Source: Punica granatum (lineage: Eukaryota; Streptophyta; Magnoliopsida; Myrtales; Lythraceae). Taken from it: 64,000 bases of DNA. The DNA lies in NCBI RefSeq assembly GCF_007655135.1, contig NC_045129.1:27129391-27193390 (forward strand), read 5' to 3'. The notes below the pieces were generated by a model. It saw nothing but the letters and a program-made list of their open reading frames with translations. It was not told where the DNA came from and made no database searches. The position numbers were made by a program, and so were the translations under genes. Shown here one piece after another: positions 30,694 through 43,500 of the stretch; position 1 is the stretch's first letter; each line of letters begins with the position of its first letter.

Positions 30694-33600
30694 GCTCCAA
30701 TCGAATCCAAATCACCGATGCAACGATTCGAATTCGTCCGAAACACACCTCAGAAAGTCCCTACCCATATACTTCGGGGAAGGACTTGACGAGGACGGTC
30801 GCGTGCCCGAGATAGAAGAGAGTTTGCATTGTCTTGAAAACCATCAACTCACTTCGATCGAGCCAACCGAAGAGATCAACATAGGCACCACAAAAGAGCA
30901 ACGCACCCTAAGGATCGGGATGGATCTCGACCCCGCACAGAGAGCCCGGATGATCGATTTCTTGTCAGAGTATCAAGAGGTCTTCGCTTGGTCATATACC
31001 GATATGCCAGGTTTAGACCCCTCGATTGTAAAGCATTTCCTCCCACTCGACACTGAAAGATTTCCGCCCAAACGTCAATACTTACGGCGTCAACGAGCTG
31101 ATCTTCTTCTCCGCATTAAAGAGGAGGTCGTCAAACAGGTGGATGCGGGATTCTTAGAGGTATGCAATTACTCTGAATGGGTAGCTAACGTGGTGCCAGT
31201 GGAAAAGAAGAATGGGAAGGTCAGAGTCTGCATCGACTATCGAGACCTTAACAAGGCCAGTCCTAAGGATAACTTCCCGCTGCCCCATATCGACGTCTTG
31301 GTGGACAATACAGCACGCCACACACAATTCTCCTTCATGGATGGTTTCTCTGGATACAATCAGATTCAGATGGCCGAGGAGGATAAGATCAAAACGACGT
31401 TCATCACGATGTGGGGTACGTTTTGTTACAAGGTCATGCCTTTTGGTCTCAAAAACGCTGGGGCAACCTATCAGCGGGCAATGGTCACTCTATTTCATGA
31501 CATGATGCATAAAGAGATAGAGGTTTACGTCGACGACATGATTGCAAAGTCCAAAGCAGGTGAAGATCATCTTGTCAACCTCAGGCGGCTATTTGATCGT
31601 CTCAGGAAGTACAAACTCCGACTCAACCCAACGAAATGCACTTTCGGCGTCAAGTCAGGAAAATTGCTAGGGTTTGTAGTCAGCGAAAAGGGCATCGAGG
31701 TTGATCCCGACAAAGTCAAGGCGATCATGGAATTGCCCCCTCCATCGACAGTGCGCGAAGTAAGGAGTTTCCTAGGACGGCTGAATTACATCGCACGTTT
31801 CATTGCAAATTTAACAGACAAGTGCCAACCACTCTTCCGTTTGCTTCGCAAAAATGCAGCGGTTGAATGGGATGACGAGTGTCAGAAAGCTTTTGATACA
31901 GTCAAGGCATACCTAGTTCAGCCACCGGTGTTGGTTCCACCTTCACCGGATCGTCCTCTCATTCTGTACCTGACAGTACGCCGACAATCCATCGGATGCA
32001 TGTTAGGGCAAAAGGACGATTCCTCTCATGCAGAGCGAGCAATTTATTATTTAAGCAAAAAGTTCACTGAAGGGGAGTCCAACTACCCTGAGATAGAGAA
32101 GATGTGTTGCGCACTCGTTTGGGTCATGCAAAGGCTCCGGCAATACACTCTCTACCATACTGTTCGCCTGCTGTCAAAGACAGATCCTTTGAAGTATCTA
32201 CTCAGCAGTCCGTCCTCCATGAGGAACATAGCAAAATGGCGTTGCCAACTGACGGAGTATGACATCGAATACGTATCACGCACGTCAATGAAGGGCCAAG
32301 CAATTGCAGATCATCTAGCGGAGTTTCCGATCGAGGACGACACACCGATCAACCCTAACTTTCCAGATGAAAGGATCCTCCAAGTGAGTGATGAGGAAGA
32401 GACTCTAGGATGGAAGATGTACTTTGACGGTGCAGTCAATTCCACTGGGTCTGGTATCGGCGCGGTGCTGATATCCCCTGAGGGGCGTCATTTCCCTGTT
32501 GCAGCGAAGATTGATTTCCCTTGCACCAACAACATAGCCGAATATGAAGCTTGTATCCTCGGTTTGCAGGCCGCAATCTACCTCAAAGTCAAGGAGTTAA
32601 AAGTGTTTGGCGATTCTATGCTCACAATCTTCCAGACGCTTAAACAATGGAAGACGAAAGATCCAAAGTTGGTGCCATATCATGAGTACCTCGAAGAGTT
32701 GACAGAGAACTTCAAAGATATCTCATTTACGTACACCCCACGCATGAAGAACCAGTTCGCAGATGCACTTGCAACGCTCGCATCCATGGTGAGCATTACG
32801 AAGGAGAATCTCATAGAACCTCTCGAGTTTGAGATTGCTCAGGGCCCTGCCCATTGCGATGTAATTGATGCTGTTGACGGCAAACCGTGGTACGCAGACA
32901 TCAAGCACTTGCTGCAAACAGGTCAATTCCCAGCGTTCACCGATCGTCATGACCGGAGGACTCTACGCCGCATTGCGGCACACTTTTTCCTGAGTGGCGA
33001 GACTCTCTACCGCCGTTCATTCGATGCTACACTACTTCGGTGTGTCGACGAGAATGAGGCACAACGCCTCATGGAAGAAGTGCACGAAGGAAATTGCGGA
33101 CCTCATATGAATGGACTCATGCTAGCAAAGAAGCTCATGCGACTCGGGTACTTCTGGTCTACCATGGAGACCGACTGCGTCAAGCATGTCAGACACTGTC
33201 ACTTGTGTCAAGTCTACGCGAATCAGATCAGAGCACCACCCAACGAGCTCCATCCAATGGCTGCTCCGTGGCCATTTTCAATGTGGGGCATGGACGTGAT
33301 TGGTCCAGTCAACCCTAAAGCATCCAATGGACATTTGTTCATACTGGTAGCTATCGATTACTTCACCAAGTGGATCGAAGCTATCACCCTTGCGTCAGTC
33401 ACTGCAAAGGCCGTGGCTCGCTTCCTCAAACGCGACATCATTGCGCGATACGGGGTCCCTGCGACTCTCATCACCGACAATGCCAAGAACCTGAATAATA
33501 AGCTCATTGACGAGCTCTGTGCACAGTTCAGGATCCAACATCGTAATTCCTCTCCATATCGTCCACAAATGAATGGTGCGGTAGAGGCAGCGAATAAGAA

Positions 33601-34135
33601 TATAAAGAAAATCATCGAAAAAATGACGGTGAATTACAAGGACTGGCATGAGATGCTCCCGTTTGCACTCTTGGCATATCGGACTTCTATCCGCTCATCC
33701 ACCGGGGCAACCCCGTATTCTTTGGTCTACGGCATGGAAGCGGTTCTTCCAATCGAAGTGGAGATTCCCTCCATGAGGGTTCTTGCCGAGTCCAAACTCG
33801 AGGAAGCAGAATGGGCGAAGCAACGCTATGAACAGCTTAATCTCATCGACGAGAAGCGGCTAACTGCACTTTGCCACGGTCAGTGCTATCAGCAAAGAAT
33901 GGCTCGAACATTCAACAAAAAAGTTCGTCCTCGCAAGTTCAGCCCCAGCGACCTCGTCTTGCGAAAAGTTTTACACATCGCCCCAGATTCCAGGGGCAAG
34001 TTCGCTTACAAGTACGACGGTCCATTCATCGTTAAAGAAGTCTTTGACGGAGGGGCAATCATTCTCAACGATATGGACGGAAACGAGAACGCTCTTCCGG
34101 TCAATGCTGATGCTCTTAAGAAATACTATCCGTGA
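30694..34135 (+). CDS. pol: A1 pol: RT, RNase H, second RNase H, integrase
   Basis: The frame is open from 30686 with no ATG; I place the exon start at the splice acceptor. Residue numbers count from 30686. RT spans about 120-330, with YVDD at 281-284. The usual RNase H is at about 420-510 and reads LYLTV where the first catalytic Asp is expected. A second RNase H at 578-700 has D581, E619, D643 and D693, the archaeal-type RNase H known from Tat elements. Integrase has a zinc-binding HHCC region at about 806-840 and catalytic D870, D931 and E967, with exactly 35 residues between the last two. It copies RNA to DNA and integrates it. No stops or shifts seen. Confidence 0.95.
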
Positions 34136-35262
34136 TGGTGTTTCTCTTATCCCACTGCGGATGTTTTCTCAAATGCACATTACATTTTATCTTTCTTTGC
34201 ATGTACAGTTCCCAACACTTTTAATTTCGTTAACTCATGTACTCCCATCTTCTGCTCTTTCCCTTTTCTCTGAATTTTTCCTGAGAGAAAAAGAATGGAT
34301 TTCCCGCTAGGTTGAAAACCTCTTTGAGGCGGCCTAGGCAAAAATTAGGGAATGAGAGGCACGGTTTAAAATCCCGCAAAGGGGAACCGTGGCAAAAGGA
34401 GAGCATGAATCAAAATCCTCGCTAGGCTGAAAACCCGAAAAGGGCGGTCTAGGCAAAAGTTAGAGGAATCGAGAGGTGCGATCAGACCCAATACGGATGA
34501 TCGTAGCAAAAGGTGAGATCTAAATGAGAGAAATGTCAAACAAAACACCCCGTTAGGTCGTCACGCGTCTTGCGACCTAGGCAAAAATTAGGGGACCTTC
34601 GGCAGCTCGACCACGAAATGACAGCTACATTCAGCATGCAGCGGCAACAAATAGTGGTTTGACAGTCTTCGATGCAAGCAAACTCTCTTTTACTCTCAGA
34701 GCATGAGACACGTTTCGACATACAGTCGAATCTTTGTATCCTTGATTTGGAGGATCCCAAAGAATCCCCCTATACCCTTATGCAAATTCTACAGGTCATG
34801 CCTGTTCTGTAAAAAGCCTTTCTTGTCAAATCACAAACCTAGCGGGATACGACCATCCCTTTAAATGGTCATCAAGTTCAAATCCCCAAAACATTATTAT
34901 TCAGACTTCTTTCTACATCTTCATTATGGCTGTAGAGTAGAACTGACAACTACTGTTAGCTCCCATGGTTCTATATGCAGGAACGAAGATGTGAACCTCG
35001 GAAGAAGTCTTTCTTTGATGAATGCATGTCTGCCTTATGCTAAGGACCACAACTAAAATCCAAGGAGAAGTCTTCAGGATAATACTCCATACATTCAATC
35101 GCATCACAATCAGTTGGCAAACAATGAAACATTCTGCCACTACATCGATTGCAATACGGACAAGCTCAGTGACGGAGGAAGCACAATGATTCCTTCCACA
35201 CCTCACGCAACTCCCCAACGTTTGCATTTACTTTTTGCAATGCATCCCATGCAATTTACTTT
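34136..35262 (+). other. A1 3' untranslated region
   Basis: Three diverged blocks at about 34300-34590 begin CTAGG and end CTAGGCAAAA. They enclose small inverted repeats such as CCTC-TTT-GAGG and CCC-GAAAA-GGG. The blocks are shared with B1 (6617-6790). No conserved ORF. Confidence 0.6.
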
Positions 35263-35715
35263 CCTGCATTTCGGGTACGTCCCGACTACTTTTCCGCATT
35301 TCGGGTACGTTCCGACTACTTTCCTGCATTTCGGGTACGTCCCGACTACTTTTCCGCATTTCGGGTACGTCCCGACTACTTTCCAGCATTTCGGGTACGT
35401 CCCGACTACTTTTTCCGCATTTCGGGTACGTCCCGACTACTTTCCCGCATTTCGGGTACGTCCCGACTACTTTCCCGCATTTCGGGTACGTCCCGACTAC
35501 TTTTTCCGCATTTCGGGTACGTCTCGACTACTTTTCCGCATTTCGGGTACGTCCCGACTACTTTCCCGCATTTCGGGTACGTCCCGACTACTTTCCCGCA
35601 TTTCGGGTACGTCCCGACTACTTTCCCGCATTTCGGGTACGTCCCGACTACTTTTCCTGCATTTCGGGTACGTCCCGACTACTTTCCTGCATTTCGGGTA
35701 CGTCCCGACAACTTA
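35263..35715 (+). repeat. A1 3' tandem array: 15 units of 30-31 bp, each with CGGG-TACGT-CCCG
   Basis: The unit is about GCATTTCGGGTACGTCCCGA plus CTACTTTCCC. Fifteen copies of CGGGTACGT were counted from about 35272 to 35695; only a few stems are broken (TCCG and CTCG variants). The array is followed by AGGGG-TCCAT-CCCCT (35723-35737) and CAGG-TTCAT-CCTG (35738-35750), hairpins of the same geometry but different sequence. Confidence 0.95.
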
Positions 35716-35875
35716 TCTGTTTAGGGGTCCATCCCCTCAGGTTCATCCTGACTTTTACATTTCTGCATCAGGTATAACATCCCCACATATCCAAAGTAAG
35801 AGGGAGAAGACTATTATCGGAAATTCCATGTCAATCATTGCTATCAAATTGGGGCGCTTCTGAAGTCTTTGGCTG

Positions 35876-35913
35876 CATCCTCTACTCGAGCATGCAGTCA
35901 AAGAGGGGCAAGC
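35876..35913 (+). other. A1 polypurine tract and conserved upstream box
   Basis: GCATCCTCTACTCGAGCATG, then CAGTCAAAGAGGGGCAAGC, directly before the LTR start at 35914. Confidence 0.85.
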
Positions 35914-38900
35914 TGTCAGCACCCCATTTTGGCTCACATTTCCAAACGATGATATCAGCAATGATCCAAGCCACAACCTGAGCAGAATACAGAAAAACGA
36001 CTTAACAGAGCAGAAAATCACTATTCATCCTCAAGTCGGCAAAATCGGGCAAATGACACATGCATATGACAGAAGGACTCCAGGGGTCACCAAAGGGTAA
36101 TAGAGTGACTAGAGAGCTCAGCAATATCCAAAACCGGCATTTTCAGTATATCACACGGACAGTTCTATTTTCCGATAGTTCGCTCGATCATCGGAAGACA
36201 GCCAATATTGGACCCCAAAAATCCACTCCAATGCAAACAGATGAAAAGTGTCCCCAAAGGCATTTTGCAAATCATCTGCTCTATACATAACAACTTTCTG
36301 TATACAGACAACTTTTCAGTGGAAGTCCAAAAATGCCGGTTTCTCGAAGAAAAGTTAATTCCAAATATCATATGCGGCCATGCCCCTCAATCATACAGAG
36401 CACGAGCAATGCTTCATATTGTCTTTTAGAAGCCATACAGACACTCTGAATGACTTCCGAATGACAAAACGGGCATACCCTTCTTCGGAAGAGCGTAACC
36501 GGAGACTGGTCTGATGGAATTACGGCAAACGAAGTTCACACTACATTGCCCTGAAAACTCCAGCGGACATACGCAATTGGGCAAAACAGACAGCAAAACC
36601 CTTCACGGTTTCCCGAGTAACCTCCGAGGGGCACAAAAGGCCATTTTCAGTGAAAATCTATATCCGGAGGTCCTCTTTGGGGAAACTTGACGTCGGATGC
36701 TTACCTTACACAATGCTAGCCTTCTCAAGGCTCAATGTGGAATTGTCGGAATGAATCACACAACTCATCTAGACCCCTCGAGCAGTGCTTTAAGGGTCTC
36801 AGATGCACTTTTCATATCCTTAGAGGCCCGATCTCAGCAAACAAAGATCGCAGTAATCTCCAGATCGCCCAAGAAACTCAGAAAGCAATCTGAGAAATCC
36901 AGTTTCGGCCTCCTAGGACATCTCCGACTCCATATTTGTATTTACCGGCTTAAGGGACAAGGGCCCACGTAATTTGACAATTTATGTCAAAATGACCGAC
37001 GTGGGATGCAGATACAAGATATGCTGTCAGAAGTGGGTAACCTCGCTCTGAATGCATAAAAGGGGCAAAACCGGCTTCCAAGCCTCATACAGACATTTGG
37101 CAATTTCTAACGGAAAATGCCAATCTCGGACTCATTAAATCCATTTCCTCGCGTATATTGATAATTCGACGTTCAATTCAAACCACGAACTTCGAATGCG
37201 CGATCAATCGAGACCCGAGCTTTTTCCCGAATTCTCCTCTTCGGTCGTGGGACCCACGGGCTATTCAAGATGAGTCACCCTTTACTCTAGAAGCTTCTTC
37301 TTCTTCTTCAATGCAAGAAGCCAACTTGCACTCTTGCTTGAAAATATCCAAGAGTTTGAAGACAACACTCAAGCCTCCATCAATGCTCATCAATGTCTTA
37401 TCTCTTCTTCATTAATGCAATGGAAGAGGATGAGGCTTGATATTTTCTAAGCATGGGGGTTAAGAGCACTTGCTTTTGCTAATTGTGTCATTAGCTTTGC
37501 CTATAAATGGCCCAAAAGTGATTAAGATAATCACTTCTCCTCTTACACACTCTCTCCAACCTTTCTCTTTCAAGAAATCCTCTCAAGCTCCATAGCCAAG
37601 AACACTCAAGAACCAGAAAACTTCAGCACTTAGAAGGAAGAGAAAAGAAAACCGAAAAGATCAAAATAGAGCCTTAGGTTCTTAAGTCGGAAGCCGATGT
37701 TCATCATCCCGACTTAAGCTCAAAATTTCTCAAACTTCATATCCCACTCATTTTGGACCCATGGAGTTCATTGGTGAAATTGGTTTTTCCATTTGAAGTC
37801 TTTAAATTATTGTTTCAGGTCAAATAGTGCATTTCGGGTGAAATCGCTACTCTCGGGTGAATAGTGACCCGCTAGCGCCAGCCGCGCGCACTCCCGCGCA
37901 GGCCCGCGCGCACACCTGCGCACGCCCGCGCACGCCCGCGCGCCTGCCCGCGCGCATGCGCACGTCCGCGCCCCGCGCACGCCCGCGCGCCCCGTGCGCA
38001 CGCCCGCGCGCCTGCCCGCGCCCCGCGCACGCCGCGCGCCTCCCGTGCATTCCAGCCGCATTCCCCGTGCACCTAGCTCCCCGAACGTGCATCCTTTGCA
38101 CCCGAGCATCCTTCCAAGCGTTCAACCGAGTCACCCGACTCTCGAACACTTCCCCGACTCTTTCCTCGTATCCCGAGGCTAGGTAAATCACTCTTGACTT
38201 AGAGGAGTTAGGGCTTTTTATATTTTTGCATGGCTATGGAGTACTATGGTATTTTATGCATACTTAACTTGCAAGACTTAACTTTTATGCAATTTTATGT
38301 TATATTATGCATGTGTATTACCTTATAACTTGCTAGCATGTCGGAAAAAGGTTTGGATTGTTGTTTGGAAGACCATCCCGACCCGGAAATGGCAAGTGAG
38401 CTCACGGCCAAGTCTCTAAATGGGATGGCCGAGACTTGAGTTGCTCTTTTCGGGTTAAGATTGGTCTCCTTAGCCCGATCCAAGTTATTTTCCGAGTTTA
38501 TTTTGTTGTTCTTGCATGCATGAAGCCGGTATTATTTTATCGATTCCTTAAATAACATGTTTGTGAATGTTTGCATGCTTAAATGAGTTAATCAAATCAT
38601 GGTAATATCGGCTTTTGTCAAAACGTGTTATTCATGATGTTTGATGTTTGAGCATGCGAAAAATGATTAAACCAAGACAAGGAAATTCTTTGTGATTTGA
38701 ATCGAGCCATGAGAGTATTCGGCCATCTTTGACAAGGTGAAGCCGAGGGCTTCTTGGCCCTTTTTGGATCAAGAATGATTTCCTTATTTCGAGTTTAATT
38801 CATTTCTCGGATTGTACGAAAGTGTAATTTCGATATTTCCACGATTGCCATGTTAAAACATCGATTACATGTCTTTTCAAAACAAAACATGCATGGATTC

Positions 38901-40553
38901 GGGTATCGTTGACTCATTCGGGTCCATTCGGTTACGATGGTAGTTTCGGTCATTGGACCAAATATCCTCGATCCTTACGGATTCGTGTTGGTCGCCGAAT
39001 CACGAATCGTTTTCACAATTAAAGTATTCGGCAATAACCTTAAGCATTAATTCCACGAACGGGTTAATCGGGACGTTCACACGGTTAATTCATTCCATTT
39101 AAATATCTTTGCACGAATTGGACATTAATTTGTAACTCGCGTCGACGAATTACAAAACGGTGTTAATGCCCTTTTCAAAACCCTCATACTTTCAAATCCT
39201 TATTGTGTTGTTCTCCTTTTCTGAAAACAAAATTTCAAATCAAGAGCAAGAACATCATTTCGTGATTCGCCGACATCCTAGCGCAGTTTAAGATGTCAGT
39301 TGGGTATTATGTATCAAAATACAGTTATCGGACTAATCATTTCACTCGACTTAACCAAATCCTAGAAAATGGTTAGGCGGAACTCTAGGTTCCAAATCTA
39401 GAGTCAAAATACAAGTTTGGATCAATTCAGTGGTAATTCAGTGTCACAATACAGAACAACTGTAAAAGCAATCCACATACATGAGATTTGACTCTCTCTG
39501 TCTAGTTCTCAAAACAAAGCCGAATGCTAAAACATTGGCACGTGCTTGTTTGTCTAGGGTAGGATTTGCATGCCAAAATACCCCGGATTAACAACTTGTT
39601 AAAACACGTACACTCGATAATAACAAAGACCTTGTCTGTTATTTACTTGCTGCGTGTTATCTTTCCGCACATGTTTGCCATGCGGGTCGAGCCTGATCCC
39701 TAGGCCGAATAATATTAGGGTTCAACACCCTAATCATCGATCACAGGGTCCAACGCCCTAATCAATACTCACAGGGTCCAACGCCCTATTCAGTGAGAGC
39801 GTCCATTGAATTTCAGTTCTTCGGTCTTTTTCCCTAAACTCACGGTGAGTTAGAGTGGACTAATAACCGAACGCGAGTCGACTGGAATTCGGCCATTTGT
39901 AATTTGTATTTATTGTTTTCGAGAGCATTGTAAGGATTTTATTTTGTACATTTATTCTGTAAGAATTCCAGTCGGTGAGCGAACGGTCCGAGAGTCGAAT
40001 TAATCGAATCGGTCTAATGCTTGCCCAGATACAAGTAAATCCAAGAACTCGCGGTTCTGGTTCACGCAGGGATTCAACCTCCATGGTTCGATGAACTGTA
40101 ACGCAAGATTGTGAACCAATTCCCCGACACACGGGTTTACTTCTCTCTCAGCTTCTCCACCGACATCGTTTAATTCATCGAAGTTACGGTGTCAAAACGT
40201 GTGAGCCGAGTGCAGCCTAATTCATGCGGTAAATAAAACAAAAATGCAAGCCTAGCAAACCAGAGTACCGAAAGGGCGTGCGGGATATAGGCCCGCACGT
40301 AACATGAACCCCCGAACACGGATTTTCCGGTTCCGCACAGATCAATGCCTTAACGACAAACTAGGTGTTCTATACCCCTAGACTCGGGTAACTTATCCGC
40401 CCTCGACCTACGGGTCGTAAAATGATAAGTGGCGACTCCTTCTCTCACGCGTGTCCGTCACGCATCCCCACGGGAAGGTGGACACTCCCAAGCCGCGCGA
40501 TCCAAAAGCGCGCAATGCGGGCCCCGACGAGAGTCCACATTCGGGTTCGTACA
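35914..40553 (+). repeat. A1 3' LTR, 4.6 kb
   Basis: It is nearly identical to 19973-24491, with about ten substitutions or single-base indels in the first 1.15 kb compared. It retains 36685-36735, which the 5' LTR has lost. The TATA box is at 37501, the GC-rich array at 37868-38045 and the conserved stem-loop at 38164-38178. It ends GTACA. Confidence 0.95.
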
Positions 40554-40558
40554 CCCTC
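40554..40558 (+). other. A1 target-site duplication, right copy
   Basis: CCCTC, identical to 19968-19972. Confidence 0.9.
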
Positions 40559-43500
40559 CCTAATCTCTCTTAAGAAATTCGGATCCCTAAAACTCCCCCT
40601 AATTGCACTTAGTTTCCACTAACCAAGCCATTAAGCCTTCCTTTATAAGCCCTAAGCTTCATCAACTTAATCACAACTCTTCTAGCAACCTCTCTCTAGC
40701 TTTCTCACTCAACAACACTCTCCAAACTCCCCTCATTTTCCAGATTTCGCTCAGCCCCTAACAGCCCGAATACAAGGCCGGTTTGCCCGAAAACTCAACC
40801 GTTTTCCGGCGACCGCCATCTAACCCGATCCAAACTTGACCAAACTTCATATCCCACGCGTATTCGACCTTCCGAGTCCCTTTACGGTGTTATTTTTTCC
40901 ATTTGAAGTCAACTAGGTCCCGTTTCAGCCCAATCCAGATTCGGGTCCCTAGGGAGTTTCCTGGTTTCTAGGCGAGTTCTTCCTTCCCGACTTGTCCGAG
41001 CCTCAAACAAACTACATAAACCACATGTATTCAACCTCCCAAGTCCATTTTCGGTGTTAGTTTTGCGATTTGAAGATCCCAGCAGCCCGAACCAGCTCTG
41101 TCCAGAACCGGGTTCCGTAGGCGTTTTCACATCTTCCCGGGCTTCCTGGACATTTCCACTACCTCACGACTATGGCGAGTCGTGCCATCACTTCCTAGGG
41201 GTTCCTCATGACCCTCACTCTCCCCCGTGACAAGGTGGTCGTGTCGAGAGTTGCTCAACCGTGCACCACCGCCATTTCTCTCTTTTCTCCCTTCACAGAT
41301 TTTTTCCAGTTTTTACCTGTTTTCTTTGCATCTCTCAGGAAAATCGACATGTTCAATCTTCACGAAACCACTGCAGCCATGATCCTCAGTCAGTTAGGAG
41401 TCCAATGCCACCGATCTTGCATCAAAAGACCACCGGAAGCCTCCCGTAGAGTCGTTTCTTCATCGGGTGCCGGTCGGGTCTGTGCCTCTGGTTTTCTATG
41501 CTGACCCGAACTTTGCAGGAACACACAGGTCAGTTCGTGTTGAATCTCGCTATGAGCCACATATTACCATGATCCTCACTCAGTTAGGAGTCCAATGCCA
41601 CTGATCTTACATCAAAAGACCACCGGAAGCCTCCCGTAGAGTCGTTTCTTCATCGGGTGCCAGTCGGATCTGTTCCTCTGGTTTTCTATTATGACCCGAA
41701 CTTTGCAGGAACATACATGTCAGATCGGATTGAATCTCGCTACGAGCCACATATGACCGTGATCCTCACTCAGTTAGGAGTTCAACGCCGCTGACCTTGC
41801 AGCAAAATATCATCGGGAGCGTCCGGGACAGCCATTTCTTTCCGACCTGCCCAGTCGGGTCAGTTCCGCCCAGTCGGTTCTGTTTTCTGCTAGCTAACCC
41901 GACTTTGTTTTTTATTTCCAGAAAATCTACATGTTTTATCCTCCCGAAACCACCGCAGTCATGATCGTTAGTCTCTTGGGAGTCCAACGCAACTGGCCTT
42001 GCGCGAAAAGGCCACCCCGGTCAACCGGTACAGCCCCGACATGTCGGACTGCCAGTCGGGTCTGCCAGTCGACCCAACTGCACTGATTTGGGTCTGTTCG
42101 TTTCAGCCGAGTCTCCCGACTCCCTTTGCCACTTCTCCGACTCTTTCCTCATGTTCCGAGGCTAGGTATAACCTCCCTACAACTTAGGGGTTAGGTCTTC
42201 AATCCTTGGTTGTTGTGGGGTGATAAGGTGATTAATAACCGTATTGCATGCAAGCTTGGATTTTTATTCGTTTTTATGCATGTTCACATCGTTTGTTACG
42301 TTCATACATCATTATATTATGTCCGTCAGGATGGGAAATGTTTAGAGTTGCGTAGGAAGAGGCCATCATGGTCCGGTCATGCCACAAAGTCTCACAATTA
42401 GGTCCTACAAGAAGGGACCGTGAGGTTTCGCGGCTCACCCGTGACCTAAGTGGTCTCTTCTTCCCCGAATACATTCACTTCTCGTATCCTCATAATGTTT
42501 TTTGTCATGATATGATGACATGGTGGAAACGGACTCGAATCTAGGTCGAAGAGACCATGATGGCTCGGGAGAACCAAGGGCACCCTTCGGTCATACCCTA
42601 CGGGGTGAACTGAGAGGTCCTCATGATCCTTTTGGGGCCACCCGTGGTCTCTTTGTCTCGATTTGGGATGGATTCCACGTTTTATTTTAGCTTATCATTA
42701 TCACATGAGTCGGTGTCGCTTTATCGATTCCTTTTAAATACGATATTTGCGTTTGCATTACGTGCTTGTTTGCGCACCTAAGATCATGGCGGCATCGGCT
42801 TTATAGAATGTGTGTTATTATCATGTTTGACGTTTTATGCATGCAAGAAACGATTAGAACCGATACGAGAGACCATTTTGAATTCAAATTGAGTCAAGGA
42901 AATATTCGGTCATCTCCATTATGGATTGACCGAATTCCCTGTGACCCTCTTTGAGTTTAAGTTGGCCTCTTTTGTCGCTTCGAAATTGGCTCTTGGAATT
43001 GAGTGTAATTTCTTTTTTTGTTTAATCGTTGATTACGCGTTAGCTCCCATGTTAGGCACGTTAGTTTTGGACGATCGCCCATCGAATCCATAACATTCGT
43101 GACTCGAAGACATAATCACTAAATAATCCCACAAACAGGGAAATGGGACGTGTCATTTGACTAATTAAACCATTCAGCCTAAATAATTGGACAAACTGAA
43201 TATCAATTTGTAAACACATCGACGGATTACGAAACGGTGGAAATGCCCTTTTCAAAATCCACAATTTCTTAACATCGAGACGCATAACACGAATAGAATC
43301 AGTGTCTAGGGAGCACTTGCGTACTACGACTCGAGCCTTGGCCCAATTTGAGGTGGCTCAAGTCGAAATACGTGAGTTCTCTTTGGACCTCTTCGTGTCA
43401 CACGATCTCCATTTTACACGTGCACTTCACACATTTTACCGCCCAAGGGCATAACCGTCATTTCGTGATCCGTCGATATTCTAGGCGTTAAGGAGACCGA

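Larger units (their letters stand above)
19973..40553 (+). mobile_element. A1: complete Tat/Ogre-like Ty3/gypsy retrotransposon, 20.6 kb
   Basis: The order is 5' LTR 19973-24491, primer site 24495, ORF1 25096-26592, gag-protease from 26888, probable intron 30503-30693, pol to 34135, 3' region with a hairpin array, polypurine tract, and 3' LTR 35914-40553. It is flanked by CCCTC target duplications. The LTRs differ by roughly 1% in the stretch compared, so insertion is recent relative to the other elements here. Pol is intact, ORF1 carries three TAG codons, and the end of the gag-protease frame has two single-base deletions, so this copy is probably not autonomous. Confidence 0.95.

Noticed and set aside
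35263..35715. Regular hairpin repeats considered as a CRISPR array
   Set aside because: No unique spacers and no cas genes; this is plant retrotransposon DNA.
35114..35863. 249-residue repetitive frame over the A1 array
   Set aside because: The 30-bp unit keeps frames open. The peptide changes frame at each 31-bp unit and has no counterpart in other elements.
19973..40553. Second large direct duplication as a segmental duplication
   Set aside because: TG...CA ends, a CCCTC target duplication and gag-pol between them prove an LTR element.
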